DNA from: Streptomyces sp. 71268 | GTDB taxonomy: Bacteria; Actinomycetota; Actinomycetes; Streptomycetales; Streptomycetaceae | Assembly: GCF_029392895.1 (NCBI RefSeq) | Contig: NZ_CP114200.1 | Coordinates: 2,945,001 to 3,009,000, forward strand | Direction of reading: 5' to 3' | Length of the DNA stretch: 64,000 nucleotides | In this document: positions 56,301 through 64,000 of the stretch, piece after piece | Position numbering within the stretch: position 1 is the stretch's first letter | How the letters are laid out: the number at the start of each line of letters is the position of its first letter | Notes under the pieces: generated by a model | Database searches by the model: none | What the model saw: only the letters and a program-made list of their open reading frames with translations | What the model was told of the DNA's origin: nothing | Made by a program: the position numbers and the translations under genes

Positions 56301-57062
56301 TTAACCGCCGTACCGCCGGTGGCGTGCCGCGTAGTCACGCAGCGCGCGCAGGAAGTCCACCTTGCGGAACGCGGGCCAGAAGACCTCGCAGAAGTAGTAC
56401 TCGGAGTGCGCGCTCTGCCAGAGCATGAAGCCGGACAGGCGCTGTTCGCCGCTGGTGCGGATGACCAGGTCGGGGTCGGGCTGGCCGCGGGTGTAGAGGT
56501 GTTCGGCGATCATCTCGACGTCGACGACCTCGGCCAGTTCCTCGAACGTGGTGCCCCGGCTGGCGTGGTCCAGGAGCAGCGAGCGCACCGCGTCCGCGAT
56601 CTCCTGCCGCCCGCCGTAGCCAACGGCGACGTTGACGATTATCCCGTTCACGTGCCGGGTGGCCTCCTCGGCCTCCTTCAGCACGGTCTGCGTCTGCGCG
56701 GGCAGCAGGTCCAGGGTGCCCACGTGGTGCACCCGCCAGCGGCCGTCGGCGGCCAGGTCGCGCACGGCGCCCTCGATGATGCGCAGCAGCGGCTGGAGTT
56801 GGTCGTCCGGGCGGTTGAGGTTGTCCGTGGACAGCAGCCACAGCGTGACGACCTTGACGTCCGTCTCGGTGCACCAGCCGAGGAGTTCGCGGATCTTGTT
56901 GGCGCCGGCGATGTGTCCCTCGGCCGTGGTGCCTCCGGCGGCGCGCGCCCAGCGTCGGTTCCCGTCGAGGATGACGCCGATGTGCTTGGGCACCTGGTCG
57001 TGATCGAGGCGCCATTCCACCCGGCGTGCGTAGAGCCCGTACACCAGGTCGCGCAGCTTCAC
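56301..57062 (-). CDS. uppS: Isoprenyl transferase (undecaprenyl diphosphate synthase-type)
   Basis: A 253-residue cis-prenyltransferase with catalytic Asp33 in [43 protein letters not shown] and the C-terminal [20 protein letters not shown]. It makes long-chain polyprenyl diphosphate for cell-wall synthesis. GTG 57062 is preceded by GGAGAAC. It is divergent from the aldo/keto reductase gene. Confidence 0.95.
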   Translation of the reverse strand: MKLRDLVYGLYARRVEWRLDHDQVPKHIGVILDGNRRWARAAGGTTAEGHIAGANKIRELLGWCTETDVKVVTLWLLSTDNLNRPDDQLQPLLRIIEGAVRDLAADGRWRVHHVGTLDLLPAQTQTVLKEAEEATRHVNGIIVNVAVGYGGRQEIADAVRSLLLDHASRGTTFEELAEVVDVEMIAEHLYTRGQPDPDLVIRTSGEQRLSGFMLWQSAHSEYYFCEVFWPAFRKVDFLRALRDYAARHRRYGG

Positions 57063-57251
57063 GTTCTCCAGCCCTCCATGCCGCGGCGCCTTCGTCTTCG
57101 TCCGGGTTCGTCCGTGGCGCCGCTCCAAGGGCGCCACCCTACTGCCGGGGCGGGGGTTCGGCGAAGCTGGGCCGGTCACGTGCGTATAGCGTCGGCCACG
57201 ACAGACCCCGGAACCGGGAAGCGACCACGCGAAGCGGAAGCAGGAACCCCC

Positions 57252-58286
57252 GTGAACGACAACTCCCCCTACCGTGCCGCCGACGACCGCTACGACGCGA
57301 TGGAGTACCGGCGCAGTGGACACAGTGGCCTGAAGTTGCCCGCGATCTCCCTCGGCCTGTGGCACAACTTCGGTGACGACCGCAGCCTGGAGTCCCAGCG
57401 CGCCATCCTGCGCCGCGCGTTCGACCTCGGCATCACCCACTTCGACCTGGCCAACAACTACGGTCCGCCGCCCGGCTCGGCCGAGCTGAACTTCGGCAGG
57501 CTGCTGGCCCGGGACTTCCGCCCGTACCGGGACGAGCTGATCCTCTCCACCAAGGCGGGCTACCTGATGCACCCGGGCCCGTACGGAGAGTGGGGCTCGC
57601 GCAAGTACCTGCTGTCGTCGCTGGACGCCTCGCTGCGCCGGATGGGCGTGGAGTACGTCGACATCTTCTACTCCCACCGGTTCGATCCGGACACGCCGCT
57701 CGCGGAGACGATGGGGGCGCTGGCCTCGGCCGTACAGCAGGGCAAGGCGCTGTACGTGGGCGTGTCCTCGTACAACGCGGAGCAGACCGCGGAGGCCGCG
57801 CGGCTGCTGCGGGAGATGGGGGTGCCGGCCCTGATCCACCAGCCGTCGTACTCGATGATCAACCGCTGGACCGAGGACGACGCGCTCCTCGACACGCTGG
57901 AGGCGGAGGGCATGGGCTGCATCGCCTTCGCGCCGCTGGCCCAGGGCCTGCTCACCGACAAGTACCTGAGCGGCATCCCGGAGGGCTCGCGGGCCTCGCA
58001 GGGCAAGTCGCTCGACCCGGAGCTGCTGACCGACGAGGTGGTGCGGCGGCTGCGCGGGCTGAACGAGATCGCCGCGCGGCGCGGCCAGTCGCTGGCCCAG
58101 CTCGCGCTGGGCTGGGTGCTGCGCGACCCGAGGATGACGTCGGCGTTGATCGGCGCGTCGAGCGTGCGCCAGTTGGAGGCGAACGTGGCCGCGCTGGGCG
58201 CCGCGCCGATCAGCGCCGAGGAGCTGGCGGAGATCGACGAGTACGCGCGGAGCACGGAGGGCGTGAACATCTGGGCCCGCCGCTAG
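57252..58286 (+). CDS. Aldo/keto reductase (YghZ-like)
   Basis: A 344-residue AKR: ISLGLWHNFGDDRSLESQRA, ITHFDLANNYGPPPGSAEL with catalytic Asp and Tyr, STKAGYLMHPGPYGEWGSRK and the His region YVDIFYSHRFDPDTPLAETM. The long loop GPYGEWGSRKYLLSSLDASL is typical of the YghZ/AKR14 group. It reduces aldehydes such as methylglyoxal. GTG 57252 is the only sensible start. Confidence 0.92.
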   Translation: MNDNSPYRAADDRYDAMEYRRSGHSGLKLPAISLGLWHNFGDDRSLESQRAILRRAFDLGITHFDLANNYGPPPGSAELNFGRLLARDFRPYRDELILSTKAGYLMHPGPYGEWGSRKYLLSSLDASLRRMGVEYVDIFYSHRFDPDTPLAETMGALASAVQQGKALYVGVSSYNAEQTAEAARLLREMGVPALIHQPSYSMINRWTEDDALLDTLEAEGMGCIAFAPLAQGLLTDKYLSGIPEGSRASQGKSLDPELLTDEVVRRLRGLNEIAARRGQSLAQLALGWVLRDPRMTSALIGASSVRQLEANVAALGAAPISAEELAEIDEYARSTEGVNIWARR

Positions 58287-58362
58287 CCGGCGCGGCCCCG
58301 GCGCCCCCGTCCCGCCCGGTCGCCGGGCGGGCGGGGGCGCGGGTGTGCGGGCACGAAAAAGC

Positions 58363-58395
58363 GGGCCGGTCCGTGGGGGGGATACGGACCGGCCC
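58363..58395. terminator. 12-bp bidirectional terminator
   Basis: GGGCCGGTCCGT (58363-58374) and ACGGACCGGCCC (58384-58395) with a nine-base loop, between the convergent AKR and prepilin peptidase genes. Confidence 0.8.
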
Positions 58396-58474
58396 GAGGG
58401 GGGGTTTCCACCATAACCCTTCGTGAGGGGTCTTGCGTGCACCTCGGGAGGTAACGGCGCGCTGGAATCTCGTC

Positions 58475-59233
58475 TCAGCCCGCCGCGAGGCCGCCCACGA
58501 GCACGCCGGCACCGGCCCCGATGATCATGAAAGGGCCGAACGCCAGCGCCGCCTTGCGGCTCGCCCGCCTTGTCAGCACTAGGGCTACACCGTAGAAGGC
58601 GCCCAGCAGGAGGCCGGTGAACGCCCCCAGGAAGAGCACGTCCCAGCCGTACCACCCGAGGGCGACCCCGAGCGTCATCGCCAATTTGACGTCGCCGAAC
58701 CCCATGCCCGCGGGGTTGATGAGAAACAGCACAAAATACGCGGCGCCCAACACGAGCCCGCCGAACACGGCGCGTGACCATGAGCCCGCGGCGCCGGGCA
58801 GCAGGGCCGCGCCCCCAAGGAGCGCGGCGGAGCCGAGCGCCATCGGCAGGGTGAGCACGTCGGGCAGCCGGTGCACGGCCAGGTCCACGCCCGCGAGGAC
58901 CACGCTGAGCGGCACGAGCAGCAGCCACACGGCCAGCTCGGGCCGGGAGCCGACGGCCGCCGCCAGCCCCGCGCAGGCGAGCGCGCAGACCCCGGCCACG
59001 AGCACGCCGCTCGGCCCGTACGCGCCCGGCCCGGCGTCGGCGGCGCGCCCGCAGGGGCCGCACCGGGCGAGGCCGAGCCAGCCGGCGGCGGGTCCGGTGA
59101 TCGGATGGCCGTCCGGGCAGGCCGCGCGCCAGGGCTCGTCGGGCTGGACGGCGAGCCGGAACAGCGGGCGGGTGGCCAGGAGCCCGACGGCGATGCCGTA
59201 CCCGGCGGCGAGAGCTATCAGCAGCGCATGCAC
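58475..59233 (-). CDS. Type IV prepilin peptidase (TadV/CpaA-like)
   Basis: A 252-residue membrane protein from GTG 59233 with about six membrane segments and the aspartyl protease motifs VDLAVHRLPD and GMGFGDVKLA (GxGD). Near the N-terminus a CPDGH and CGPC set forms a zinc-binding pair as in PilD-type enzymes. It would cleave the Flp pilin leader encoded at 62285-62449. It lies at one edge of the Tad locus. Confidence 0.9.
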   Translation of the reverse strand: MHALLIALAAGYGIAVGLLATRPLFRLAVQPDEPWRAACPDGHPITGPAAGWLGLARCGPCGRAADAGPGAYGPSGVLVAGVCALACAGLAAAVGSRPELAVWLLLVPLSVVLAGVDLAVHRLPDVLTLPMALGSAALLGGAALLPGAAGSWSRAVFGGLVLGAAYFVLFLINPAGMGFGDVKLAMTLGVALGWYGWDVLFLGAFTGLLLGAFYGVALVLTRRASRKAALAFGPFMIIGAGAGVLVGGLAAG

Positions 59234-59406
59234 GGGCCAGAGCCTACGGAACGGGCCACGGGCGCCGGCAGGACTGGTACAACGCTGATCGGACGCGCGG
59301 CGCGGCGCGGGGCCGGCCGGCACGGCGCGCGGGTCGCGCGCCGGCGGCCACGGCGGTGTCGGCGGACGACGACGGACGAGGCAGTGTGGGCGGAGGAGTG
59401 GCCGAG

Positions 59407-59889
59407 ATGGGGCGTTGGCGTGACGGTCGGGGCACGTTGCGCGTGCCGCGCGCGCGGGAGGGCGGCGCACCACCCGGGGGCGGGCGGCAGGCGGCCGGGT
59501 CCCGGGAGGCCGGGCCGGGGGCGGCGCCGGGGTGGTCGGAGCTGGCGGTGCCGTTGGAGATCGCCGCGTCCTACCGTGCGCGCTCCCGGGGGTTGTTGGG
59601 CCGGACCGGCATCGCCGGGGCGCTGCTGCTCAGCCCGGCCAGCGGGGTGCACACCTTCCGGATGCGGTTCGCCATCGACGTCGCCTACCTCGACCGGGAG
59701 CTGACCGTCATCGCCGTACGCACCATGCGGCCCGGACGGCTCGGGCTGCCCCGGCCACGCGCGCGCCACGTCCTGGAGGCCGAGGCGGGCGCGATGGAGC
59801 GTTGGGGGCTGCGCCCCGGGGTGCGCGTGAGCATCGGGTCGTCCGCTGGTCGCGGCACCCCTGCGACGGCTGGTGGCTCGTCTCCCTGA
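59407..59889 (+). CDS. DUF192-family protein
   Basis: ATG 59407 has GGAGGAG nine bases upstream. The 161 residues have an Arg/Gly-rich start and the DUF192 fold (RARSRGLLGRTGIAGALLLS, GVHTFRMRFAIDVAYLDREL, VLEAEAGAMERWGLRPG). Members are small secreted or cytoplasmic beta proteins, often next to Tad genes in Streptomyces. Role unknown. Confidence 0.85.
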   Translation: MGRWRDGRGTLRVPRAREGGAPPGGGRQAAGSREAGPGAAPGWSELAVPLEIAASYRARSRGLLGRTGIAGALLLSPASGVHTFRMRFAIDVAYLDRELTVIAVRTMRPGRLGLPRPRARHVLEAEAGAMERWGLRPGVRVSIGSSAGRGTPATAGGSSP

Positions 59890-60236
59890 CGCGGACGCAC
59901 CCCTCCCAGGGCAGGAGGATGCGGGCAGGCCCGCGCGATGCACTTCCAGCTCGTCGCGTGTGAGCAGTGCGTAAGCGACTGTAGGCCACCCATGCCAGAA
60001 CTAAACCCTTTTGAGGCGATGCGTCCGTTACGCTTCTATTTCGTCTCACCCGGTCGTGGCAGATGGCCGGCCCGACCGCCGCCGCTCCTCCGCGGGACCG
60101 GGCCAGACGGCGGCGTCCGGACCGCACCACCGGCGCGGCGCGGCCCGGCGGCCTCGTGCCGGGTACGGCGGCCTCGTGCCGGGCGCGGCGGTCTCGCGCC
60201 GGGTGCGGCGCGGCCTCGCCGCTCGTCGGCGTGGTG
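59890..60236. other. Spacer with no supported gene
   Basis: About 350 bases between DUF192 and the OmpA-like gene. A plus-strand frame from ATG 59938 (HFQLVACEQCVSDC and on) is open for 127 codons, but its later part is Arg/Pro shadow sequence and no family is recognised. It also holds repeated GGTACGGCGG and CCTCGTGCCGGG blocks near 60150-60185. Confidence 0.4.
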
Positions 60237-60905
60237 TCAGGCGGAGCCGCGCGGGAAGCTGACCTCGACCCGGCGGTTCTTCTTGCGGCCCGACTCGGTG
60301 CTGTTGTCGGCGATCGGGTAGTCCTCGCCGTAGCCACGGATGTGGTACTTCACGCCGGAGTCGAGTTGCTTGGCGAGCCGTCGTTGCACGGCGTCCGCGC
60401 GCTCCTTGGACAGGTCCTCGCCGTGCCCGGTGGTGCCGAGGTCGTCGGTGAAGCCGAAGACGCGGACCTCGCGGGCGCCTTGGGCCTCGATCTCCCGGGC
60501 GATGACGTCGATGCGCGCGCTGGCCTGGCGGTTGAGGTCGGCGCTGTCCTTGTCGAACAGCACCTCGGACTGGAGGGCGAAGGTGACGTCCTCGTTGGTG
60601 ACCTCGTGCCGCTCCTCGCCGTTGTCGGTCTCCACGATGGACTTGATGTCCAACACCTTGACCTGACCGAGCCGGGCGCCGTCGGCCAACTTGAGGTCCG
60701 GGTCCGCGGCGTCCACCTGGACCGGTGGCGCGGCGACCTGGAGCACGCCGGGCCCCTCGTCGGCGTGGGCGGCCGGGACGGGCAACGCGAGGGCGGAGGC
60801 GGCGGCGAGCGCGAGGACGGTCGTACGGGCGACGCGGGCGGTGTGGGCGGCTCGCGCGGAACGGCCGGTGTGGGCGGTGCGAGCCGTCGCGTGGGTGGGG
60901 GTCAC
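60237..60905 (-). CDS. OmpA-family secreted protein
   Basis: A 222-residue protein with a signal peptide (TTVLALAAASALALPVPAAH then ADE) and a C-terminal OmpA peptidoglycan-binding domain (SEVLFDKDSADLNRQASARI, VRVFGFTDDLGTTGHGEDLS, SKERADAVQRRLAKQLDS, GKKNRRVEV-type end with NRRVEVSFPRGSA). It starts at GTG 60905, seven bases after the lipoprotein gene stop. In the Tad locus it may anchor the pilus machine to the wall. Confidence 0.9.
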   Translation of the reverse strand: MTPTHATARTAHTGRSARAAHTARVARTTVLALAAASALALPVPAAHADEGPGVLQVAAPPVQVDAADPDLKLADGARLGQVKVLDIKSIVETDNGEERHEVTNEDVTFALQSEVLFDKDSADLNRQASARIDVIAREIEAQGAREVRVFGFTDDLGTTGHGEDLSKERADAVQRRLAKQLDSGVKYHIRGYGEDYPIADNSTESGRKKNRRVEVSFPRGSA

Positions 60906-60912
60906 GGCTCGG

Positions 60913-61521
60913 TCACCCGGCGATCTTGATCGTGGCCGGCGGGAACGTCGGCATCTGGAACTGCACCTCGTCCACCTCTTCCGGGGGCGCGGGGAACTGC
61001 ATGAACACCGGCACCGTGGCGCCGGCCTTGACGGTGCCGAGCCCCATCGTGCACAGGCAGCGCCCGTCGGTGTCGCGGAGCACGTAGTAGCGCTTCTTGC
61101 CGCCCGGGTCGATCAGGGTCGCGCCGGCCGTGGACGAGCCGTGCTTGATGACGTCGGTCTCGTCGCCCCGCCACTTGTTGGCGCGCGTGTAGATCCGGTC
61201 GCCGGTGTTCTCGACCTGCCCGGTGACCGTGACGAAGCCGCCGGAGTCCCGCTTGGCGTCGGTGAGTGAGAGCACCATGCCCATCTCGCCCCGGAGTTCG
61301 GCGATGGGCTCGACGTCGGAGACCGGTTCCTGGCCCGAGCCGCCGTCGCCCTTCGGCGCGTTGCCCCCGACGCTGGCCGACTGGCTGCCGGCGGGCCTGG
61401 CGTCGTCGCCCTCGTCGCCGCCGCCACCGCCACCACAACCCGCCACGAGCAGGGACACGCTGACGGCGACCGCTCCAGCGGCCAGCGCCCCACGCGCCCT
61501 GGCGGTGTACCGAATGCTCAT
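60913..61521 (-). CDS. Lipoprotein of the Tad locus
   Basis: A 202-residue protein with a lipobox LLVAGC and a Gly/Asp-rich linker after it, followed by a beta domain (VTVTGQVENTGDRIYTRANK, YYVLRDTDGRCLCTMGLGTV). AAGGGC precedes ATG 61521. The CLC pair could form a disulphide or bind metal. It lies between the TadG-like and OmpA-like genes in one minus-strand group and may be a pilus-associated lipoprotein. Confidence 0.82.
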   Translation of the reverse strand: MSIRYTARARGALAAGAVAVSVSLLVAGCGGGGGGDEGDDARPAGSQSASVGGNAPKGDGGSGQEPVSDVEPIAELRGEMGMVLSLTDAKRDSGGFVTVTGQVENTGDRIYTRANKWRGDETDVIKHGSSTAGATLIDPGGKKRYYVLRDTDGRCLCTMGLGTVKAGATVPVFMQFPAPPEEVDEVQFQMPTFPPATIKIAG

Positions 61522-61541
61522 CAGTCGCTGCCCTTCACTGG

Positions 61542-62288
61542 TCAGTCGGCGAGGTGCACGGAGAAGAGGTCGGTGACGTCCGGCAGCGTGTCGGGCCGCT
61601 CGGGGTCGATGGACCACTCCTCGCCGTCGCACGTGAACTCCACGGGCGGTGCCTTGGGTTTCTCTTCCGGCTTGTCGTCGCCATCGTTCCCGTCACCGCC
61701 CCCGTTGCCACCCTCGTCGGCGTCGTTTCCCTCGCCGTCGTCACCGTTGTCGGCGTCGTCATCGGTGGGGCGGGGGTCGGGGCTCGGCGTTGGGTCGGGC
61801 TTGCCGGGCAACCGTACGCAGCGCGGCTCGATCTCGGCCGTGGCCTCCGCCTCGGCGTGCCGCGACTCCGTACCCGGAACGATGGAGTCGCCCACGGTGT
61901 AACGGGTCTGCACGGCGACGTGGAAGGTGGGGACCGGCCCGCCGGAGACGGTGCAGTCGGTGACGTCGGCGTCGTTCTCGGCGGCGAACCAGCGCGCCTC
62001 GTCGCAGGCCCGCGGGCTGCCGGTGCCGATCCCGTCGAGGATGTCCTGCCACGCGTCGCCGCTGCCGATGGCCGCGAGCAACTCGTCGCGCAGCGCGTCA
62101 CGGTGATCCTGGGCCGCGGCGAGGGCCGCCGCGTCGGCGGCCGTCTGCGCCCCGTTACGGGTGACGCCCGCCTGGCCGACGGCGAAAAGGGCCAGGCCGA
62201 GAAAGAGAAGTCCCGCGACCGCGGTGATGTAAATCGGGAAAGCCTGACCGGAATCCCCGGGCCCCGCGACGCGTCGAAGGCGTCTCAC
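61542..62288 (-). CDS. TadG-like pilus assembly protein
   Basis: GTG 62288 overlaps the Flp pilin stop (GTGA). The 248 residues begin with the TadE/TadG-type N-terminus (GDSGQAFPIYITAVAGLLFL, FAVGQAGVTRNGAQTAADAA), which is processed and held in the membrane. The second half contains a long Asp/Asn/Gly/Pro stretch near 165-215 (DDADNGDDGEGNDADEGG) and a C-terminal Cys-containing end. The low-complexity part is a flexible extracytoplasmic linker. Confidence 0.82.
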   Translation of the reverse strand: MRRLRRVAGPGDSGQAFPIYITAVAGLLFLGLALFAVGQAGVTRNGAQTAADAAALAAAQDHRDALRDELLAAIGSGDAWQDILDGIGTGSPRACDEARWFAAENDADVTDCTVSGGPVPTFHVAVQTRYTVGDSIVPGTESRHAEAEATAEIEPRCVRLPGKPDPTPSPDPRPTDDDADNGDDGEGNDADEGGNGGGDGNDGDDKPEEKPKAPPVEFTCDGEEWSIDPERPDTLPDVTDLFSVHLAD

Positions 62289-62449
62289 ACGCCGGTGACC
62301 TCGGAAATCTTGTCGGTGATCGCGCTGAAGATCTCGTTGCCGATATCCGTGCCCGAGATGCCGATCACGATCGCCACGACCACCGCGATGATCCCCAGGT
62401 ACTCGACCGCGGTCTGTCCGCGGTCGTTTCCCAGAATGCGCTTCCCCAT
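62285..62449 (-). CDS. Flp-type pilin
   Basis: A 54-residue prepilin from ATG 62449 with AGGGAAA upstream. The leader is basic (MGKRILGNDRG) and followed by QTAVEYLGIIAVVVAIVIG, a hydrophobic pilin helix with the Glu at position 5 of the mature part. The C-terminus ends in KISEVTGV. It is the pilus subunit cut by the prepilin peptidase. Confidence 0.88.
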   Translation of the reverse strand: MGKRILGNDRGQTAVEYLGIIAVVVAIVIGISGTDIGNEIFSAITDKISEVTGV

Positions 62450-62952
62450 CGTATTTCCCTCCATGGGCGGCCGTTCCGCTCCGGTTCGGCGTGTCGGTCC
62501 CCGTGGTACCGCTCGCGACACGAGAAGAAAAGTACGCCGAAACACCGGCACCGGAACAGGGCGTCCCGAAGCATTCTCTTCCGCGCAACCCGAGTTGAAA
62601 CCTCTGAAGTCGCCTTCGTCGCAGACACCCCACGCGGCCCATGGATCTCACCTCCACTTCGGCCCGGCCGCCTCGCACCGCGCGCCCTTGGGCGCGCGAT
62701 ACCCGCGCGACGACTGTCCCATAGTGGATTGCATTTGCGAAGAGTTTGGCGGTAACGGAATGGCGTCTGTCGCGGCGCACACCACCCACCGCGCGCCGCC
62801 CATCGGGACGCCCGAGCCTCCCGGTACGGGCCGGGCCCACGCGGCCGGCGTGACGCGCCCCGCCCCGCCCGACCGGCCCCGTCGAGCCGGCCGCACGACA
62901 GCGCGTCGCACTCTCAACTTCGCCTGCAAGCGGCCAAGTTGACACCACACGG
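62450..62952. other. Spacer between Flp pilin and TadC genes
   Basis: About 500 bases with no supported gene. The stretch 62700-62760 is less GC-rich (GTGGATTGCATTTGCGAAG) and probably holds the pilin promoter. Confidence 0.4.
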
Positions 62953-63846
62953 TCAGTCCCCCGTAACCGAGCCGAAGTCGGTTCCGGAGCCGATGAAGAA
63001 CGCGGCGACGAGCAGCATCATGGTGCCGGGCACCATGAAGGTGGTGATGACCAGCGTCGCCTTGGGGACCGCGCGGGCGGCGCGGCGGCGGGCGTTCTGC
63101 GCGTCGGTACGGCGCATGTCGTGAGCGATCGCAATCAGGGTCTCGACGATGGGCGAGCCCAGTTCCTCACCTTGTTGGAGCGCGGTGACGAACTGGGCCA
63201 CCTGTTCGGAGTCGTTGCGCTTTCGCAGTTCCTCGAATGCCTGTCTGCGGCTGACACCCATGTCCATCTGGCGCAGGGTGATGCGCAGTTCGTCGGCCCA
63301 CGGTCCCTCGTACTTGTCCGCCACCCGGTCCAGTGCCTGCCGGAAGCTGAGCCCCGCGCTGACGACCACGGCCAACACGTCGAGGAAGTCCGGCAGCGTG
63401 CGCTCGATGGCGTCCTTGCGCTCGCGTACGGCCGCCCAGATGCCGACCTCGATCCAGAACAGGCCGAAGACCACGAGCAGCGCGGCCAGCAGGAACTCCC
63501 CGCGCAGGGCCATGACCAGCGCCCCGCCGAAGCCGAGCACGCCGTAGACGGCGCGGCGGGCGGCGTACCGGTCGACGGTCAGGCCGCCCGGGTTGCCCGC
63601 CAGGTCGATGCGGCGGCGCACCTTGGCGACCCGGCCCGGGCCCATCAGGCGCAGCACCAGCGGCGCGTAGCGCATGCCGAGCCGGTCCACGGCCGAGCCG
63701 ACCACCGTGGTGCGGGTGGCGCCCACCTCAAGGGCGACCGCCAGATCGCTGGGCAGCTTGGCCTCGCGGCGGTAGAGCGCGATGCCGTAGCAGGCACCGG
63801 CCGTGGACAGGCCGACGGCCAGCGCGAGCAACAGGCCGATGCCCAT
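62953..63846 (-). CDS. tadC: TadC-like type II secretion F-family protein
   Basis: A 297-residue inner-membrane protein of the GspF/TadC family: N-terminal segment LLLALAVGLSTAGACYGIAL, two central ones (GVLGFGGALVMALRGEFLLA) and a last one (TTFMVPGTMMLLVAAFFIG), with the T2SSF cytoplasmic domain ERTLPDFLDVLAVVVSAGLS between. It assists Flp pilus assembly with TadB. Its start follows the partial TadB gene upstream. Confidence 0.92.
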   Translation of the reverse strand: MGIGLLLALAVGLSTAGACYGIALYRREAKLPSDLAVALEVGATRTTVVGSAVDRLGMRYAPLVLRLMGPGRVAKVRRRIDLAGNPGGLTVDRYAARRAVYGVLGFGGALVMALRGEFLLAALLVVFGLFWIEVGIWAAVRERKDAIERTLPDFLDVLAVVVSAGLSFRQALDRVADKYEGPWADELRITLRQMDMGVSRRQAFEELRKRNDSEQVAQFVTALQQGEELGSPIVETLIAIAHDMRRTDAQNARRRAARAVPKATLVITTFMVPGTMMLLVAAFFIGSGTDFGSVTGD

Positions 63847-63938
63847 CCTCTGTATCTCCTCGGGGTCGGGGGCGGGGTCGCGGGTCGGGTCTCGTCGGGC
63901 GGTGCGGGGCCGGTACGGGGCCGGTCGCCCCGCGGGGC

Positions 63939-64000
63939 TCAGACGGCGATCTTGGACATGCGGCGGATCAGGAAGAAGCCGATCGCGTAGAGGGTGAAGG
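63939..64000 (-). CDS. tadB: C-terminal end of TadB-like protein (partial)
   Basis: Twenty codons on the minus strand (FTLYAIGFFLIRRMSKIAV, stop TGA 63941-63939) form a last membrane helix and short basic tail, as in TadB. The rest lies beyond the window, where tadA and other Tad genes would be expected. Confidence 0.7.
   Translation of the reverse strand, partial: FTLYAIGFFLIRRMSKIAV

Noticed and set aside
59938..60321. 127-codon plus-strand frame (Cys-containing start)
   Set aside because: The first 25 codons look natural, but the rest is Arg/Pro-rich shadow sequence and it runs antisense into the OmpA-like gene.
61554..62942. Plus-strand 462-codon frame over the Tad genes
   Set aside because: Antisense to the TadG-like and Flp genes, which have clear motifs and coupled starts.

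Overview
The window is high-GC chromosomal DNA of a Streptomyces or close relative. The grounds are strong third-position GC, many GTG starts and leaderless starts (a -10 hexamer 6-7 bases before ATG/GTG), and a housekeeping order that I recall from Streptomyces coelicolor: ychF, a DUF6542 protein, ppgK, ispH, xseA, xseB, DUF4245, glpX, a WhiB protein, a DUF1707 protein and fumarase. No rRNA, tRNA or CRISPR array was seen.

Layout. 1-1273: the end of an oxidoreductase gene and a nucleotidyltransferase gene. 1338-15653: an MFS transporter gene split by a 13.08-kb integrated element (2539-15617). The element carries a large serine integrase, a RepSA-like HUH replication initiator, an FtsK/TraB-type DNA translocase, two GntR-type repressors, an XRE/DUF397 pair and many small genes. 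This is the content of an actinomycete integrative and conjugative element (AICE), but with a serine rather than the usual tyrosine integrase and a protein gene rather than a tRNA gene as target. Joining the two ends at a shared TT restores a 412-codon MFS reading frame; joining the inner ends restores attP and gives the integrase its own 28-residue tail. A second, slightly diverged attP lies 78 bp inside the left end.

15851-17825: a TetR gene (upstream partner of the split MFS gene), a Uma2-type nuclease and an RHH/PIN toxin-antitoxin pair. 18030-34362: conserved central metabolism (YchF, polyphosphate glucokinase, IspH, exonuclease VII, GlpX, class I and class II fumarases). 34666-40958: DUF402 protein, methyltransferase behind a MerR-type promoter, SpoIIE-like phosphatase and a bifunctional penicillin-binding protein. 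41233-47153: SPFH protein, PadR-regulated ABC exporter and another Uma2 protein.

47167-51206: the oxyR-ahpC-ahpD peroxide defence locus. A 344-bp duplicate of the 3' part of oxyR is separated from the intact gene by a 1.5-kb, lower-GC insert encoding a small secreted protein. This is the footprint of a second, decayed insertion. 51692-58286: AI-2E-type permease, secreted lytic-transglycosylase-like protein, PhoH-family ATPase, polyprenyl synthase and aldo/keto reductase. 58475-64000: part of a Tad/Flp pilus locus (prepilin peptidase, OmpA-like protein, lipoprotein, TadG-like protein, Flp pilin, TadC, end of TadB) with a DUF192 gene.

The strongest new points are the serine-integrase AICE with its exactly reconstructable TT core, its tandem attP, the in-frame integrase-transporter fusion made by integration, and the oxyR duplication scar. 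All family names rest on recognition of motifs by eye; no database search was run.
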